A DNA stretch of 64,000 nucleotides from Arenibacter sp. 6A1 (GCF_012272855.1 NZ_JAAXCQ010000019.1:40497-104496), one strand, 5' to 3'. Shown: positions 55,996 through 64,000, counted from the stretch's first letter. Notes: generated by a model not told the origin, from the letters alone. Numbers and translations are program-made.

Positions 55996-56064
55996 TGGGC
56001 TTTGCATTTTCAGGCGCGGTTACCCTGGTCCATGCGCTCGCGCACTAACCCAGGTGGGACCACT
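55996..56064 (+). repeat. tRNA 3'-end-containing direct repeat, copy 1
   Basis: The 69-bp unit runs TGGGCTTTGCATTTTCAGG to CCCAGGTGGGACCACT. Its last 16 bases equal the tRNA 3' end and first flanking bases at 55867-55882. The normal T-loop is replaced by a longer segment with an inner TGCGC/GCGCA stem. A second terminator-like hairpin (56074-56104) follows. Confidence 0.85.
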
Positions 56065-56073
56065 AGTAAAATC

Positions 56074-56104
56074 AAGCCTTCCCAGATGGGAGGGCTTTTT
56101 TTTT
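56074..56104 (+). terminator. Terminator after tRNA-like repeat copy 1
   Basis: AAGCCTTCCC pairs with GGGAGGGCTT around AGAT, followed by a run of T. It occurs just after a tRNA-like 3' end with no full tRNA before it. Confidence 0.75.
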
Positions 56105-56212
56105 GGTAGTGGGTACAACATAGGTACAACATTTTCCTTCTTTTTTAAATTCTTCCAGAATTCTTAAGTTTTAGCCGAATTGAACAACATTCCATCAAAA
56201 TTCGGTAACTAT

Positions 56213-56282
56213 TGGGCTTTGCATTTTCAGGCGCGGTTACCCTGGTCCATGCGCTTTGCGCACTAACCCAGGTGGGACCACT
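56213..56282 (+). repeat. tRNA 3'-end-containing direct repeat, copy 2
   Basis: This 70-bp copy is near-identical to 55996-56064, differing mainly in the inner hairpin loop (CTTTG instead of CTCG) in which base pairing is kept. It also ends with CCCAGGTGGGACCACT. The 478 bp from here to the next gene contain nothing recognisable. Confidence 0.85.
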
Positions 56283-56760
56283 GGAGACGCTCCACAAGCC
56301 TTTTAAACACTGTGCTTACAGGGATTTTTTATTTTCAGGGGACGAATAAATAAGTTAATGAATTAGAATTTAAAAGTTTATAATTCTGCTATAACTCTAG
56401 AATTGTATGATTTTCGATATATTTTAGACCTCTCTCACGAGGGCTTAAGGACTAGTGTAGACTTTGAGACTGGTCTGTAATTAGTATTTGTGGCTTAGAG
56501 GTTAGCTCCCTTATGACAATAACAAAAGGAACAAATAGTTCTTATAACTATAATGGTATTTGGGCTATATCATTTCATTGGAAGTAGGGTCTGACAGTCC
56601 AGTGAATTGCTCATAAACAATCCTTTAATTTTGTCCTTATAAGCAGTCTACTTTTGTTTCATATACGCACTTTTTTGATAAATTGCTTCTATTAACTAGT
56701 TGGAAGTAATTTTGACGCAACCAAATATAGAATTCTAAATCTTCTACATAAAACAGTCCT

Positions 56761-57225
56761 ATGAAAAAGGCATTTTTGGTTATGGCTATTATTGGAGTTT
56801 TAATGTCTTGCAATAATGATGATAGCGTCTCAATAAATGAACAGAATTTTTTAATTTTTGGTCATTTCTACGGCATGTGTGTTGGGGAGGGGTGTGTGGA
56901 AACATTTATGCTGACCGACAAAAAATTATTTGAGGATACCATTGACGATTATTCTGGACAGGATTTGAACTTCGTGGAATTAGAAAACGAAAAATTTAAA
57001 ATAGTGAAAGACTTGGCTAAGTTTTTTCCAAAGCAACTTCTGAACGACAATGAAGACATTTTTGGTTGTCCGGATTGCGCAGAGGGTGGTGGATTATTTA
57101 TTCAATACTCCGATAATGGAACCGTAAAAAGTTGGAGAATTGACCAAAATAAAGAGAATGTCCCAGATTATTTACACAATTTTATTGATAAGGTCAATGA
57201 AAAAATTGCATTCCTAAATAATTAA
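56761..57225 (+). CDS. Small lipoprotein of unknown function
   Basis: The 154-residue protein has a lipobox (GVLMSC, Cys17) followed by NNDD, an acidic stretch like the surface-export signal of Bacteroidota lipoproteins. The body contains four Cys in CVGEGC and CPDC, which could form disulfides or bind a metal. No family is recognised. It stands alone after the tRNA-repeat zone, which makes acquisition with an element at the tRNA possible but unproven. Confidence 0.7.
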   Translation: MKKAFLVMAIIGVLMSCNNDDSVSINEQNFLIFGHFYGMCVGEGCVETFMLTDKKLFEDTIDDYSGQDLNFVELENEKFKIVKDLAKFFPKQLLNDNEDIFGCPDCAEGGGLFIQYSDNGTVKSWRIDQNKENVPDYLHNFIDKVNEKIAFLNN

Positions 57226-57499
57226 AACAGTGCCTATAAGAAATGGGGAGCCACGTATTCAACCCCAAGTTTTGTCTTACTTTATGAAGTCGCAGAATCT
57301 TTCCGATTTTGATTTTAGAACTATAAAGAAAAAGTACCCATCCGTCGAATTAAAGCTTTTCCAGCGTTTTGTGATGAAAGTTTGTTTTTACATCTACCAT
57401 AAAAGCTCACTGGCCTCATCCAAAACAGCACTATCCAATTCCTTTGAATAGGCCTAGGGTATCGCCAAATTCTGATGGCCCATGGATTCACTGATAAGG

Positions 57500-58072
57500 C
57501 TATAAGCTTTTAATAACCACACAAGGATTTCCAAAAGCCAAAACATTGTCAGGAATATTTTTCGTAACCACACTTCCTGCCCCAATGGTTACATTATTCC
57601 CAATGGTAACCCCAGGGAATATTATAGAATTTCCGCCAACCCACACATTATCACCAATAGTAACCGGTTTTGTTGAAGTTAGATACCGGGCTTTATGACC
57701 GTTTTCAATGATTCTTTCCGATGCTTTTAAAGGGTGGCTGGCCGTGTATATCTGTACGTAAGGAGCAATCAGGCCATTTTTCCCAATAGTTATTTTATTG
57801 TTGTCCAAAAACATACAATTTGTATTGACGAAAGTATTTTCCCCAATGGATATATTTTTCCCATAATCGCAGAAAAAGGGGGTTTCAATCCACACGCCTG
57901 TACCTACAACATCAAATAGTTCGGTCAAAATCCGTTCCCGCTCTTCTAAAAGTTCAGAATCCAGCAGGTTGTAATTCTTTAATAATTTCCGCGCCCTGTG
58001 ATACATTCCTATCAATTCCGGATCTCTAGAATCGTAAAAATCGCCCTTGAGCATTTTCTCCTTTTCGGTCAC
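57500..58072 (-). CDS. Maltose/galactoside-type sugar O-acetyltransferase
   Basis: The 190-residue protein has the Maa/LacA-type opening (EKEKMLKGDFYDSRDPELIGMYHRARKLL). It continues with left-handed beta-helix hexapeptide repeats (IGENTFVNTNCMFLDNN, IGKNGLIAPYV, IGDNVWVGGNSIIFPGVTIG) and the catalytic His segment YTASHPL near residue 112. It uses acetyl-CoA to acetylate sugars. It is a complete, usual-length member and convergent with the gene before it. Confidence 0.92.
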   Translation of the reverse strand: MTEKEKMLKGDFYDSRDPELIGMYHRARKLLKNYNLLDSELLEERERILTELFDVVGTGVWIETPFFCDYGKNISIGENTFVNTNCMFLDNNKITIGKNGLIAPYVQIYTASHPLKASERIIENGHKARYLTSTKPVTIGDNVWVGGNSIIFPGVTIGNNVTIGAGSVVTKNIPDNVLAFGNPCVVIKSL

Positions 58073-58548
58073 AAGCCTATTTTTTTAATATGATGAATGC
58101 TTAAATGTAGTATAATATTTCGTCATGGACCCTAAGATCAATTCTTCGCCTATTTTGGATACATCTGAAAATGGAACAATGTTAAAATAGGGTGCGCGAT
58201 TATAAAAATACCCTGATCAGTGGATTAATTAGAGAACCTGCTGCACTTTAAAAGTCTTGTTAAATGATCTGGGCGTTCCCCTATCGGGTCGCTCTTTCCG
58301 CTGTATCTTTTTTAAAGGCCACGGGGCCTTTAAAAAAGGATGCCGCTGCAATAGCTAACGCTGTTTTTAGTGAACAATAAGCAATTTACAAAGACTAAAA
58401 ATGGTCAACACCTAACTGGGAAGTTCATTCCGCGAAGGCGGAAAACTTACCGGTATCATGCTACAGAAAAATCCAACCACTTGACGGCATGATTGTTGTG
58501 TGTAAAAATGGACCAAACATTATTTACCAACCTTTAAAAATAAAACCC
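58073..58548. other. Intergenic region with hairpin repeat, 476 bp
   Basis: Besides the A-type element at 58271-58361 and its 3' tail AGTGAACAATAAGCAATT, I see no gene. Confidence 0.45.
58271..58361 (+). repeat. Dispersed hairpin element, A type, copy 4
   Basis: The ends match the other A copies. The core TTTTTTAAAGGCC ... GGCCTTTAAAAAA is a perfect inverted repeat around ACGG, so this is the best-preserved hairpin of the set. Confidence 0.85.
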
Positions 58549-59547
58549 ATGAGAATTGTAGCATTAATCACCTTATTACTTATTTCTACCTCTTGTAGTG
58601 AAAAAAAGGAGTCCGCATTTTCACTAAATGGAACCACTGAAAACCTGAAGAATGGGACCCTTTTGTACCTTTTCGATGCCGCAAAGGAGGAAATAATAGA
58701 TTCAGTAAAGGTTCATAATAACACCTTCAAACTTACCACCCAATTACCGAACCATCCCATGGTTGCCGTGTTGAAAAACAAAAACAACTCCTTGTATAAG
58801 AGCCTTTGGCTAGAAAATAAACCAATGACGTTTAATGCGGCAAGTCACCATTTTAATAATGCCGTAATTTCTGGTTCTGAAACCGAAATAATTTATAATG
58901 ACCTTAATAAAGCAATTGACACCCTTTCAAAAAAAGAAGGCAAAAAACTATTAATGGAGTTTATAAAAAGCAATGCGGACAATATATTAGGTCCCTATGT
59001 TCTTTCTAGGTGGTATACTTCGTGGAAAAAAGAAGGGACCGAGCCTCTCTATGCTCAATTATCTGAAGAGGGTAAAAATTCGTTTTACGGAAAGAAAATC
59101 CTTAAATACATTCAACTCAACCAAAACCCTACAATTGGGGATAAGTATGTTGATTTTGAACTGACGGACCAATATGGCTCACAAATAAAACTATCCGACC
59201 TCAAAGGTAAATTGATACTGTTAGAGTTTTGGGCCAGCTGGTGTGCACCTTGCAGAAAGGACAATAGCAATTTAGTAGATCTTCATAATGAATACAAAAG
59301 TTTAGGTTTTGATATATTCCAAGTTTCCCTGGACGATAATAAGGAGGAATGGTTAGAAGCAATACAAAAAGATAAGCTACAATGGACCAATGTGAGTGAT
59401 CTAAAATCGTGGAACAATAAGGCGGGCATGATTTACGGTATAAATCTACTTCCAAGTAATTTCCTGATCGATGAATACGGAACTATAATAAGTCGGGACT
59501 TACGAGGGGAAGCGTTAAAGGAAAAACTACAAGAGATTCTAGAGTAA
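58549..59547 (+). CDS. TlpA-like thiol-disulfide lipoprotein with DUF4369
   Basis: The 332-residue protein has a lipobox (LISTSC, Cys16), a DUF4369-like beta domain (residues ~24-110), a helical middle, and a thioredoxin fold from ~200 (PTIGDKYVDFELTDQYG). The redox motif is WASWCAPCRKD and the cis-Pro is in LLPSNFLID. It would reduce or shuffle disulfides in the periplasm, as in TlpA/ResA proteins. The ATG at 58549 gives the lipobox signal; a start 60 bp earlier would add 20 unrelated residues. Confidence 0.9.
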   Translation: MRIVALITLLLISTSCSEKKESAFSLNGTTENLKNGTLLYLFDAAKEEIIDSVKVHNNTFKLTTQLPNHPMVAVLKNKNNSLYKSLWLENKPMTFNAASHHFNNAVISGSETEIIYNDLNKAIDTLSKKEGKKLLMEFIKSNADNILGPYVLSRWYTSWKKEGTEPLYAQLSEEGKNSFYGKKILKYIQLNQNPTIGDKYVDFELTDQYGSQIKLSDLKGKLILLEFWASWCAPCRKDNSNLVDLHNEYKSLGFDIFQVSLDDNKEEWLEAIQKDKLQWTNVSDLKSWNNKAGMIYGINLLPSNFLIDEYGTIISRDLRGEALKEKLQEILE

Positions 59548-60052
59548 TAATCCGTTCTCGGCTGTCCAAGATCAGTGCAAAAAGATCCTCAGATCATTAC
59601 CCTGTGGTAAAAAAAATGTTGATCCCTTGCGATCAGAAACAAATAAGATTCATTTAATAGAAGTGTAAGCACTTTATAAAAACCCCGGCTAGTCCGGGGT
59701 TTTGTTGTTAAAGTATCCAGGCTTTACTCGTGGCTTTAATCAGAGGTGTTTATGGTGAAATTAAAGTAACGTAAGCTCCGTGAATTCGATTAGCGCACTA
59801 CCGCTATAGTATTTGTTCATTTTTAATGGAAGCTTCTTAGTTATTACGGGGAGTTTTTGCGATTATAGGGTATAATTTTTAAATCAGTTCCTGACAATCT
59901 ATGAAACAAGGGCTGGACTTTAAAATAAGTCCAACCCTTGCTATTTTCTACTTACACACCTAAAGGGATAGTGCCCAAAAGGAGAGGAGTAGGTCATTTT
60001 AGCTGCTATTTTCTTTGGTAACAGCAAAGCAATATGTTTGGAAAGCGGTTTA
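59548..60052. other. Intergenic region, 505 bp, with two hairpins
   Basis: It contains the terminator at 59678-59703 and a second strong hairpin at 59907-59940 (CAAGGG-TGGACTT paired with AAGTCCA-CCCTTG around TAAAAT). The second lies 112 bp beyond the 3' end of the pirin gene on the opposite strand and may terminate it. No gene seen. Confidence 0.5.
59678..59703 (+). terminator. Terminator after the TlpA-like gene
   Basis: AAAACCCCGG pairs with CCGGGGTTTT around CTAGT, a compact strong hairpin. Confidence 0.8.
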
Positions 60053-60931
60053 TTACATGGTCATTGGTACTTCCATTAATAGTACACGGGCATTCTCTGT
60101 TGCTTTTACATTAATGGAGTCGGTATTCCAAATACCCATACCATCTCTCTTGGATAGTTTTTCATTATTAATTTCTACTTCCCCCTCAAGAATAAAAGCA
60201 TAAACGCCATTTCCTTCTTTTTTGATCTTGTATTTATCAGAATTTCCTTTTGTAAATTTCCCGATATGAAACCAAGCGTCTTGATTTATCCAAACACCTT
60301 GGTCGTCCTGGTTAGGTGAAAGTACCTGATAAAATTCATTGTCCTTTGCAATATCCCTAATAGAAACTTGGTCATAACGTGGCGTTACATTCCGCTCTTT
60401 TGGAAATACCCAAATCTGAAGAAACTTAACTTCCTTGTCTTTGTTTTTGTTGTATTCCGAATGGGTAATTCCGGTTCCTGCACTCAATACTTGTACATCA
60501 CCTTCTTTAATCACGGCCACGTTGCCCATACTATCCTTATGTTCTAAATCGCCCTCAAGTGGAATTGATATGATTTCCATATTGTCGTGTGGATGCGTGC
60601 CAAAACCCATTCCTGCTTGTACCCTGTCGTCATTTAAAACACGTAGTACTCCAAAATGCATTCTTTCTGGGTTGTGATAATTAGCGAAGCTAAAGGTGTG
60701 GTGAGAGTTTAGCCAACCGTGATTTGCACTTCCTCTTGTTTCTGCCTTGTGAATTACTGTATTCATAGTATATATGTTTTTATTTGGTAAATGATTAAAT
60801 CCTACTTGTTGCATCAATGTATCGTAAGTAGATTTAATGGACTGGCTATTGGTTGCTTTTAGTATTTGCGGAGTAATAGCACCCATAACGCCGGTTAAAA
60901 GGGCATTTTTAATAAATTTTTTACGATCCAT
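60053..60931 (-). CDS. Pirin family protein with N-terminal export-like leader
   Basis: The 292-residue protein has the bicupin pirin core: SHHTFSFANYHNPERMHFGVLRVLNDD, the metal ligands GTHPHDNMEI near residues 112-121 and GTGITHSEYN near 153-162, and a C-terminal cupin half ending VLLMEVPMTM. Pirins bind iron or similar metal; some are quercetinase-like dioxygenases. A ~50-residue extra N-terminus (MDRKKFIKNALLTGVMGAITPQILKA) resembles a Tat-type leader with R-K instead of R-R; alternatively a Met at about residue 55 (NTVIHKAETRGSANHG) starts a normal-length pirin. The AraC gene lies 90 bp upstream. Confidence 0.85.
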   Translation of the reverse strand: MDRKKFIKNALLTGVMGAITPQILKATNSQSIKSTYDTLMQQVGFNHLPNKNIYTMNTVIHKAETRGSANHGWLNSHHTFSFANYHNPERMHFGVLRVLNDDRVQAGMGFGTHPHDNMEIISIPLEGDLEHKDSMGNVAVIKEGDVQVLSAGTGITHSEYNKNKDKEVKFLQIWVFPKERNVTPRYDQVSIRDIAKDNEFYQVLSPNQDDQGVWINQDAWFHIGKFTKGNSDKYKIKKEGNGVYAFILEGEVEINNEKLSKRDGMGIWNTDSINVKATENARVLLMEVPMTM

Positions 60932-61021
60932 ATTCTTTGCTTTAAAGTATGGTACAAAGATGGGGACCTTTAGAGAGTTGTGGAATATGAAAAGAGGGAA
61001 GGAACTTATGAAAATCCGATA

Positions 61022-61897
61022 TTAGTGCTTCATTTCGGTTTTCTTGAAGTTTGAAGGAGATAATTGAGTATGTTTTTTGAAAAAAGCACTAAAATTGGCC
61101 GGTTCGTTAAAACCTAGGGCATACCCGATTTCTTTATTCGATAAATCGGTAAAATAGAGAAGTCTTTTGGCTTCCGTGATTATTCTTGCTTGAATATAGT
61201 CTTTGGCAGTTTTACCAATTTTAGCCTTTACCGTTCGATTTAAATGGTCGGGCGTAATATGAAGCATATTTGCATAAAAAGTAGTAGCATGTTCTTTATT
61301 ACAGTGGTCTTCCACGCCTTTTTTAAAAGCCCTGATTAAATTGTCACCAGAACTGTCGACATCCGATTCGATAGGGTTGATGGCACATATATTATTGCAT
61401 TCTATAAGCAAGAGTTTTAAAAATGCACCAATAGACAAACTCTTCATATTAACATCACTGTGGAATAGTCTAAAAATATGTTTTGTAAAATTTTCTATAA
61501 CGTCAAATTGTTCCTTAACAGGAGTTAATGGTGGACTTTGTCCATAATTTTGAAAGAGGCTTAAGCTATCAATAAAGGATATAGGAATCGAATTTTCCAC
61601 TAAAAACTGATTCGAAAAAACCATCGCAAAGCCAATAGATTTTTCTGTTTCAATTACTTGGTGTACCTGCCCAGGAGCAACAAAGAAAATTTGTCTGTTG
61701 GATAAGTCGTAAGTGTTAAAGTCTATCTTATGCAGTCCCTTGGCCTTATTGACAATCAAAACCGTAAAATAGTGGTGCCGGTGTGGTTCGTCAACTTTAC
61801 CGTTTCGTTTTGTATAAATATCTTCCATTTTAGATATTCCAAAACTCACGTTTTCCTTTTCAGAATTTACTGTGTGATATGTTTTGACGCTGTTCAT
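61022..61897 (-). CDS. AraC family transcriptional regulator
   Basis: The 291-residue protein has an N-terminal cupin-like sensor (HRHHYFTVLIVNKAKGLHKIDF, PGQVHQVIETEKS) and a C-terminal double helix-turn-helix (about residues 195-287: YANMLHITPDHLNRTVKAKIGKTAKDYIQ and SNKEIGYALGFNEPANFSAFFKKH). It binds DNA and probably responds to a small molecule. Its position directly upstream of the pirin gene on the same strand suggests it controls that gene. Confidence 0.9.
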   Translation of the reverse strand: MNSVKTYHTVNSEKENVSFGISKMEDIYTKRNGKVDEPHRHHYFTVLIVNKAKGLHKIDFNTYDLSNRQIFFVAPGQVHQVIETEKSIGFAMVFSNQFLVENSIPISFIDSLSLFQNYGQSPPLTPVKEQFDVIENFTKHIFRLFHSDVNMKSLSIGAFLKLLLIECNNICAINPIESDVDSSGDNLIRAFKKGVEDHCNKEHATTFYANMLHITPDHLNRTVKAKIGKTAKDYIQARIITEAKRLLYFTDLSNKEIGYALGFNEPANFSAFFKKHTQLSPSNFKKTEMKH

Positions 61898-62163
61898 TTT
61901 TAATTTTAACGAAGGTAAAATTTAATATAATGATTATTAGAGGTTTATTAAAGTAGACATCCTTCGATTTCAGATCAAATTTAGCAATATTTCTATTGAC
62001 CAGCTATTAGCTTCTTTTTGGTTTAGGGAAGTATATCCTGTTTACAAATTATGTGGAGCTCCCTTTTTGAATAGGTTCCAAACAATGGATGTCGCTCTGC
62101 CTTTTTTGAAAACTATCCTTATATATAGTAAACAAGGATTACCTGTATACCTTACTATAAGTA

Positions 62164-63087
62164 TTACCGCAAGGTTCCTTCCGGAAATTTCACTTTGTCC
62201 GGAGCTGCGTTTAACATTGGCAGGGCATATTTCAATAAACGGTTTCGGCGACCAGTGGCGTCTTCTGGCTCCACAGGATAAAACACTACTGCTTCCATCC
62301 AAGCATACTTATTGGTCCTAAAATAGACGGCCGGTAGCCATTGCTTATGCTTTTTGGAGGTGAGCTGGGGATAGCGTTCCTTGAAATCTCTGATGGAAGC
62401 CTCCACTAAACATTCTTCCACAAACTGTAGGTCGCTGGTATAGGCTACTTGAACCGCAGTCTCATTCCAAATAAAAGGAGCTTCGGGACCAGCATAATTT
62501 ATGATTTCCTCTTTCAATATCAGGCTATTGGGGAATCTGATTATTCTCCCACTTTTTCTATCGTTGCCGAGATAATCACCCTTACATTCCAAAATTGAAG
62601 TGTCTAGATAACTTATCTCTACCACATCGCCACGGAATCCTTTTATTTGAATACGATCCCCTACCAAATACGATCGGCGAAAGATTAAATAAATCCAGGC
62701 GATAAAGGAAGTGATGGGGGCTTGTAAAGCAAAACCAACAACCAAGGATATTAATCCAAAGCTAAGTACGGCTGCATAGAGGTTTTGAAATAAAAAGGAA
62801 GTGACCACAATAAGGCTGAATGTCATGGCAAGAAACCGGACAATGCGCAATAGGTTGTATCGGTCTCCTTCGGATTGGCTTTGGGCATCGATTATTTTCG
62901 CAAGGATTTTGCTTACCAGAAAGATCAGGGCAATTAAAAATAAGCTTAAACTTAGCTTTTTTAGAAAAGGAAGGTACTCTTCCCAAGGGTCAAAAACATT
63001 CAAATCCAATAAATAATTTACGGCCATTAGCAATACCGCCAATACTCCGTAAATCGTGATCCAGCTTTTCGATTTCTGAATTTTCAT
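62164..63087 (-). CDS. Small-conductance mechanosensitive channel (MscS family)
   Basis: The 307-residue protein has four membrane segments (residues ~10-30, 40-62, 82-104, 106-128) and the MscS pore/beta region: LVVGFALQAPITSFIAWIYLIFRRSYLVGDRIQIKGFRGDVVEISYLDTSILE at ~115-168, then a C-terminal alpha/beta cytoplasmic domain. It opens under membrane tension to release solutes during osmotic downshock. It is monocistronic and preceded by AT-rich DNA. Confidence 0.88.
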   Translation of the reverse strand: MKIQKSKSWITIYGVLAVLLMAVNYLLDLNVFDPWEEYLPFLKKLSLSLFLIALIFLVSKILAKIIDAQSQSEGDRYNLLRIVRFLAMTFSLIVVTSFLFQNLYAAVLSFGLISLVVGFALQAPITSFIAWIYLIFRRSYLVGDRIQIKGFRGDVVEISYLDTSILECKGDYLGNDRKSGRIIRFPNSLILKEEIINYAGPEAPFIWNETAVQVAYTSDLQFVEECLVEASIRDFKERYPQLTSKKHKQWLPAVYFRTNKYAWMEAVVFYPVEPEDATGRRNRLLKYALPMLNAAPDKVKFPEGTLR

Positions 63088-63324
63088 AAAATGTTGGTTC
63101 TATTTTAATATATAAAAATAATACTCAAGTTTGAACAATGGATGTAGTAACTCCATTTTAAAAAGTCGTGTATATCGAACATTATACGGTTTTTGTTAAG
63201 CGCTCCATGGAAAGATGGTCGTCTTTTAAACCCGTATTAACAATTGGCGAAACTACATAAAAGAAATCAGCGCTAATCAAATGTATATCGTTTTAGGCTA
63301 AATGCAACGTCCAAGATCTTGAAA

Positions 63325-63355
63325 GCTGGCGCGAGGGTCACCCTCGTGCCCGTAC
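63325..63355 (+). repeat. 31-bp GC-rich hairpin repeat, copy 1
   Basis: It reads GCTGGCGCGAGGGTCACCCT then CGTGCCCGTAC, with internal complement GAGGGT/ACCCTC. The second copy is at 63619-63649. Confidence 0.8.
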
Positions 63356-63387
63356 CGGGTGGCGGCCATATTTTAGAAATATCCAAT

Positions 63388-63407
63388 GCTATCCTTATAT
63401 ATAGGAC
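63388..63407 (+). repeat. GCTATCCTTATATATAGGAC repeat, copy 1
   Basis: A near-palindromic 20-mer repeated exactly at 63584-63603; a 16-base version (CTATCCTTATATATAG) also lies at 62113-62128. Confidence 0.75.
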
Positions 63408-63583
63408 AACTCCATAACTGATTTTATTGTTTACTGTTCTGCAAAGTCTCCCGACTTTGCGGTGCGACTTTGAGGTGCATTATAGTTCAAGGTTCAAAAT
63501 GGTGTATACTGCGAAAGACTTAGTTGAGCGCCAAGCTGACTGATTTTAATGTTTACTGTATTTGTTGTTCACGGTTTTCTTAA

Positions 63584-63603
63584 GCTATCCTTATATATAG
63601 GAC
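63584..63603 (+). repeat. GCTATCCTTATATATAGGAC repeat, copy 2
   Basis: Identical to 63388-63407, 16 bp ahead of the second GC-rich 31-mer; the pair order differs from copy 1, where the 31-mer comes first. Confidence 0.75.
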
Positions 63604-63618
63604 AGTTGAACCCCGATC

Positions 63619-63649
63619 GCTGGCGCGAGCGTCGCGCTCGTGCCCGTAC
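63619..63649 (+). repeat. 31-bp GC-rich hairpin repeat, copy 2
   Basis: It reads GCTGGCGCGAGCGTCGCGCT then CGTGCCCGTAC; the arms GAGCG and CGCTC stay complementary although bases differ from copy 1, so pairing appears conserved. Confidence 0.8.
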
Positions 63650-63774
63650 TGAGTATGCTGCGAAGTCGTGAGACTTTTCGGAGCGAGTTTCGATTTTTAT
63701 TACCTTATAAAATACTTATATTAAAGCGGTTAAAAATAAAATGAACGTAAGGGTGTAAAAACAACAAAAAAACC

Positions 63775-63804
63775 TTGCCAGTTTTAGAAAGTGGCGTACC
63801 TTTG
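63775..63804 (+). promoter_or_regulatory. Consensus Bacteroidota promoter P1 (probable rRNA operon)
   Basis: TTG at 63775-63777 and TACCTTTG at 63797-63804 are separated by exactly 19 bp, matching TTG-N19-TAnnTTTG perfectly. Confidence 0.85.
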
Positions 63805-63924
63805 CCGTCCGCTAGCGAGGCAGTGCCGAGCAAACGGAAAAGGCGTTAAGAGCGCCATGTTCATTGAGTTTTGTTTCCATTATCAGCTAAGCGAAAAGAA
63901 AGAATTTAATTTTTTCAAAAAAGC

Positions 63925-63954
63925 TTGCCGGATAAAAAAGAAGCTGTACATTTG
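63925..63954 (+). promoter_or_regulatory. Consensus Bacteroidota promoter P2 (probable rRNA operon)
   Basis: TTG at 63925-63927 and TACATTTG at 63947-63954 are again separated by exactly 19 bp. The sequence after it (GGGAGACAGGGCGAAGAAG and AAAGTTC) looks like a 16S leader; two perfect tandem promoters with no nearby coding start suggest rrs begins beyond the window. Confidence 0.85.
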
Positions 63955-64000
63955 CAGCCGCTTTGGGAGACAGGGCGAAGAAGAAAAGAATAAAAAGTTC

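Larger units (their letters stand above)
63088..63720. other. Intergenic region with short repeats
   Basis: No gene is visible. GCTGGCGCGAGCGTC-type 31-bp repeats and TCCTTATATATAGGA repeats occur (listed separately). The stretch lies between the MscS gene and tandem strong promoters. Confidence 0.5.

Noticed and set aside
55912..56167. Two overlapping plus-strand frames over the tRNA-like repeats
   Set aside because: They run through terminators and repeated tRNA sequence, with no plausible start or product.
57230..57451. 73-codon frame after the small lipoprotein gene
   Set aside because: GTG start only 4 bp after the previous stop but weak codon pattern and no recognisable features; not enough to call a gene.

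Overview
The window looks like chromosome of a marine-type member of the Flavobacteriaceae (Bacteroidota). The signs are a giant SprB-like repeat protein with a type IX secretion C-terminal domain followed by a PorP/SprF partner, promoters of the TTG-N19-TAnnTTTG type, many Bacteroidota-style lipoproteins, OMP_b-brl-type outer-membrane receptors and a low-GC, AT-rich intergenic background. The genus cannot be fixed from sequence reading alone.

Layout. 1-12.3 kb: the 3' part of a giant gliding/adhesion repeat gene and its PorP/SprF-like partner. 12.4-12.96 kb: folB, tRNA-Cys and a terminator. 12.97-13.5 kb: a compound hairpin repeat. 13.6-17.3 kb (minus strand): rnr, a DUF2807 protein and a LysE-type exporter. 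17.3-22.3 kb: rpiB inside an AT-rich, almost gene-free zone with DnaA-box-like 9-mers, a local GC-skew switch and a degenerate ~332-bp direct-repeat array; this is a candidate replication origin and the most unusual stretch of the window. 22.3-38.6 kb: GNAT acetyltransferase, a small nuclease-like protein, NlpC/P60 lipoprotein, Gfo/Idh oxidoreductase, DUF5009 acyltransferase-like membrane protein, S41 protease, rnpA, then a minus-strand run of metallo-hydrolase, small coupled ORF, S8 protease and M1 peptidase, and two divergent cation:proton antiporters. 38.6-39.3 kb: an inverted copy of the 13-kb compound repeat. 39.4-50 kb: GH16 lipoprotein, lepA, two paralogous outer-membrane beta-barrel receptors flanking a CynX/NimT-like MFS transporter, and dusB. 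50.8-55.7 kb: an OMP plus lipoprotein pair of unknown role, an FtsX/LolE-type permease, rbfA, and methylmalonyl-CoA epimerase. 55.8-56.3 kb: a CAU tRNA (probably Ile2) whose 3' end is echoed twice downstream. 56.8-63.1 kb: small lipoprotein, maltose-type O-acetyltransferase, TlpA-like lipoprotein, pirin, AraC regulator and an MscS channel. 63.3-64 kb: short repeats and two tandem consensus promoters that very probably drive an rRNA operon starting just past the window end.

How parts fit. The first two genes form an SprB/SprF-like secretion pair. rnr, rbfA, lepA, rnpA, dusB, the tRNAs and the inferred rRNA operon are translation and RNA-processing housekeeping genes. Most of the rest is envelope biology: lipoproteins, proteases, receptors, ion transport. 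No phage, CRISPR array, IS transposase or defence cassette was recognised. The novelty lies mainly in repeats: six copies of one hairpin element (two pairs forming a ~0.55-kb inverted repeat around 25 kb), the 332-bp array, and the tRNA 3'-end repeats.
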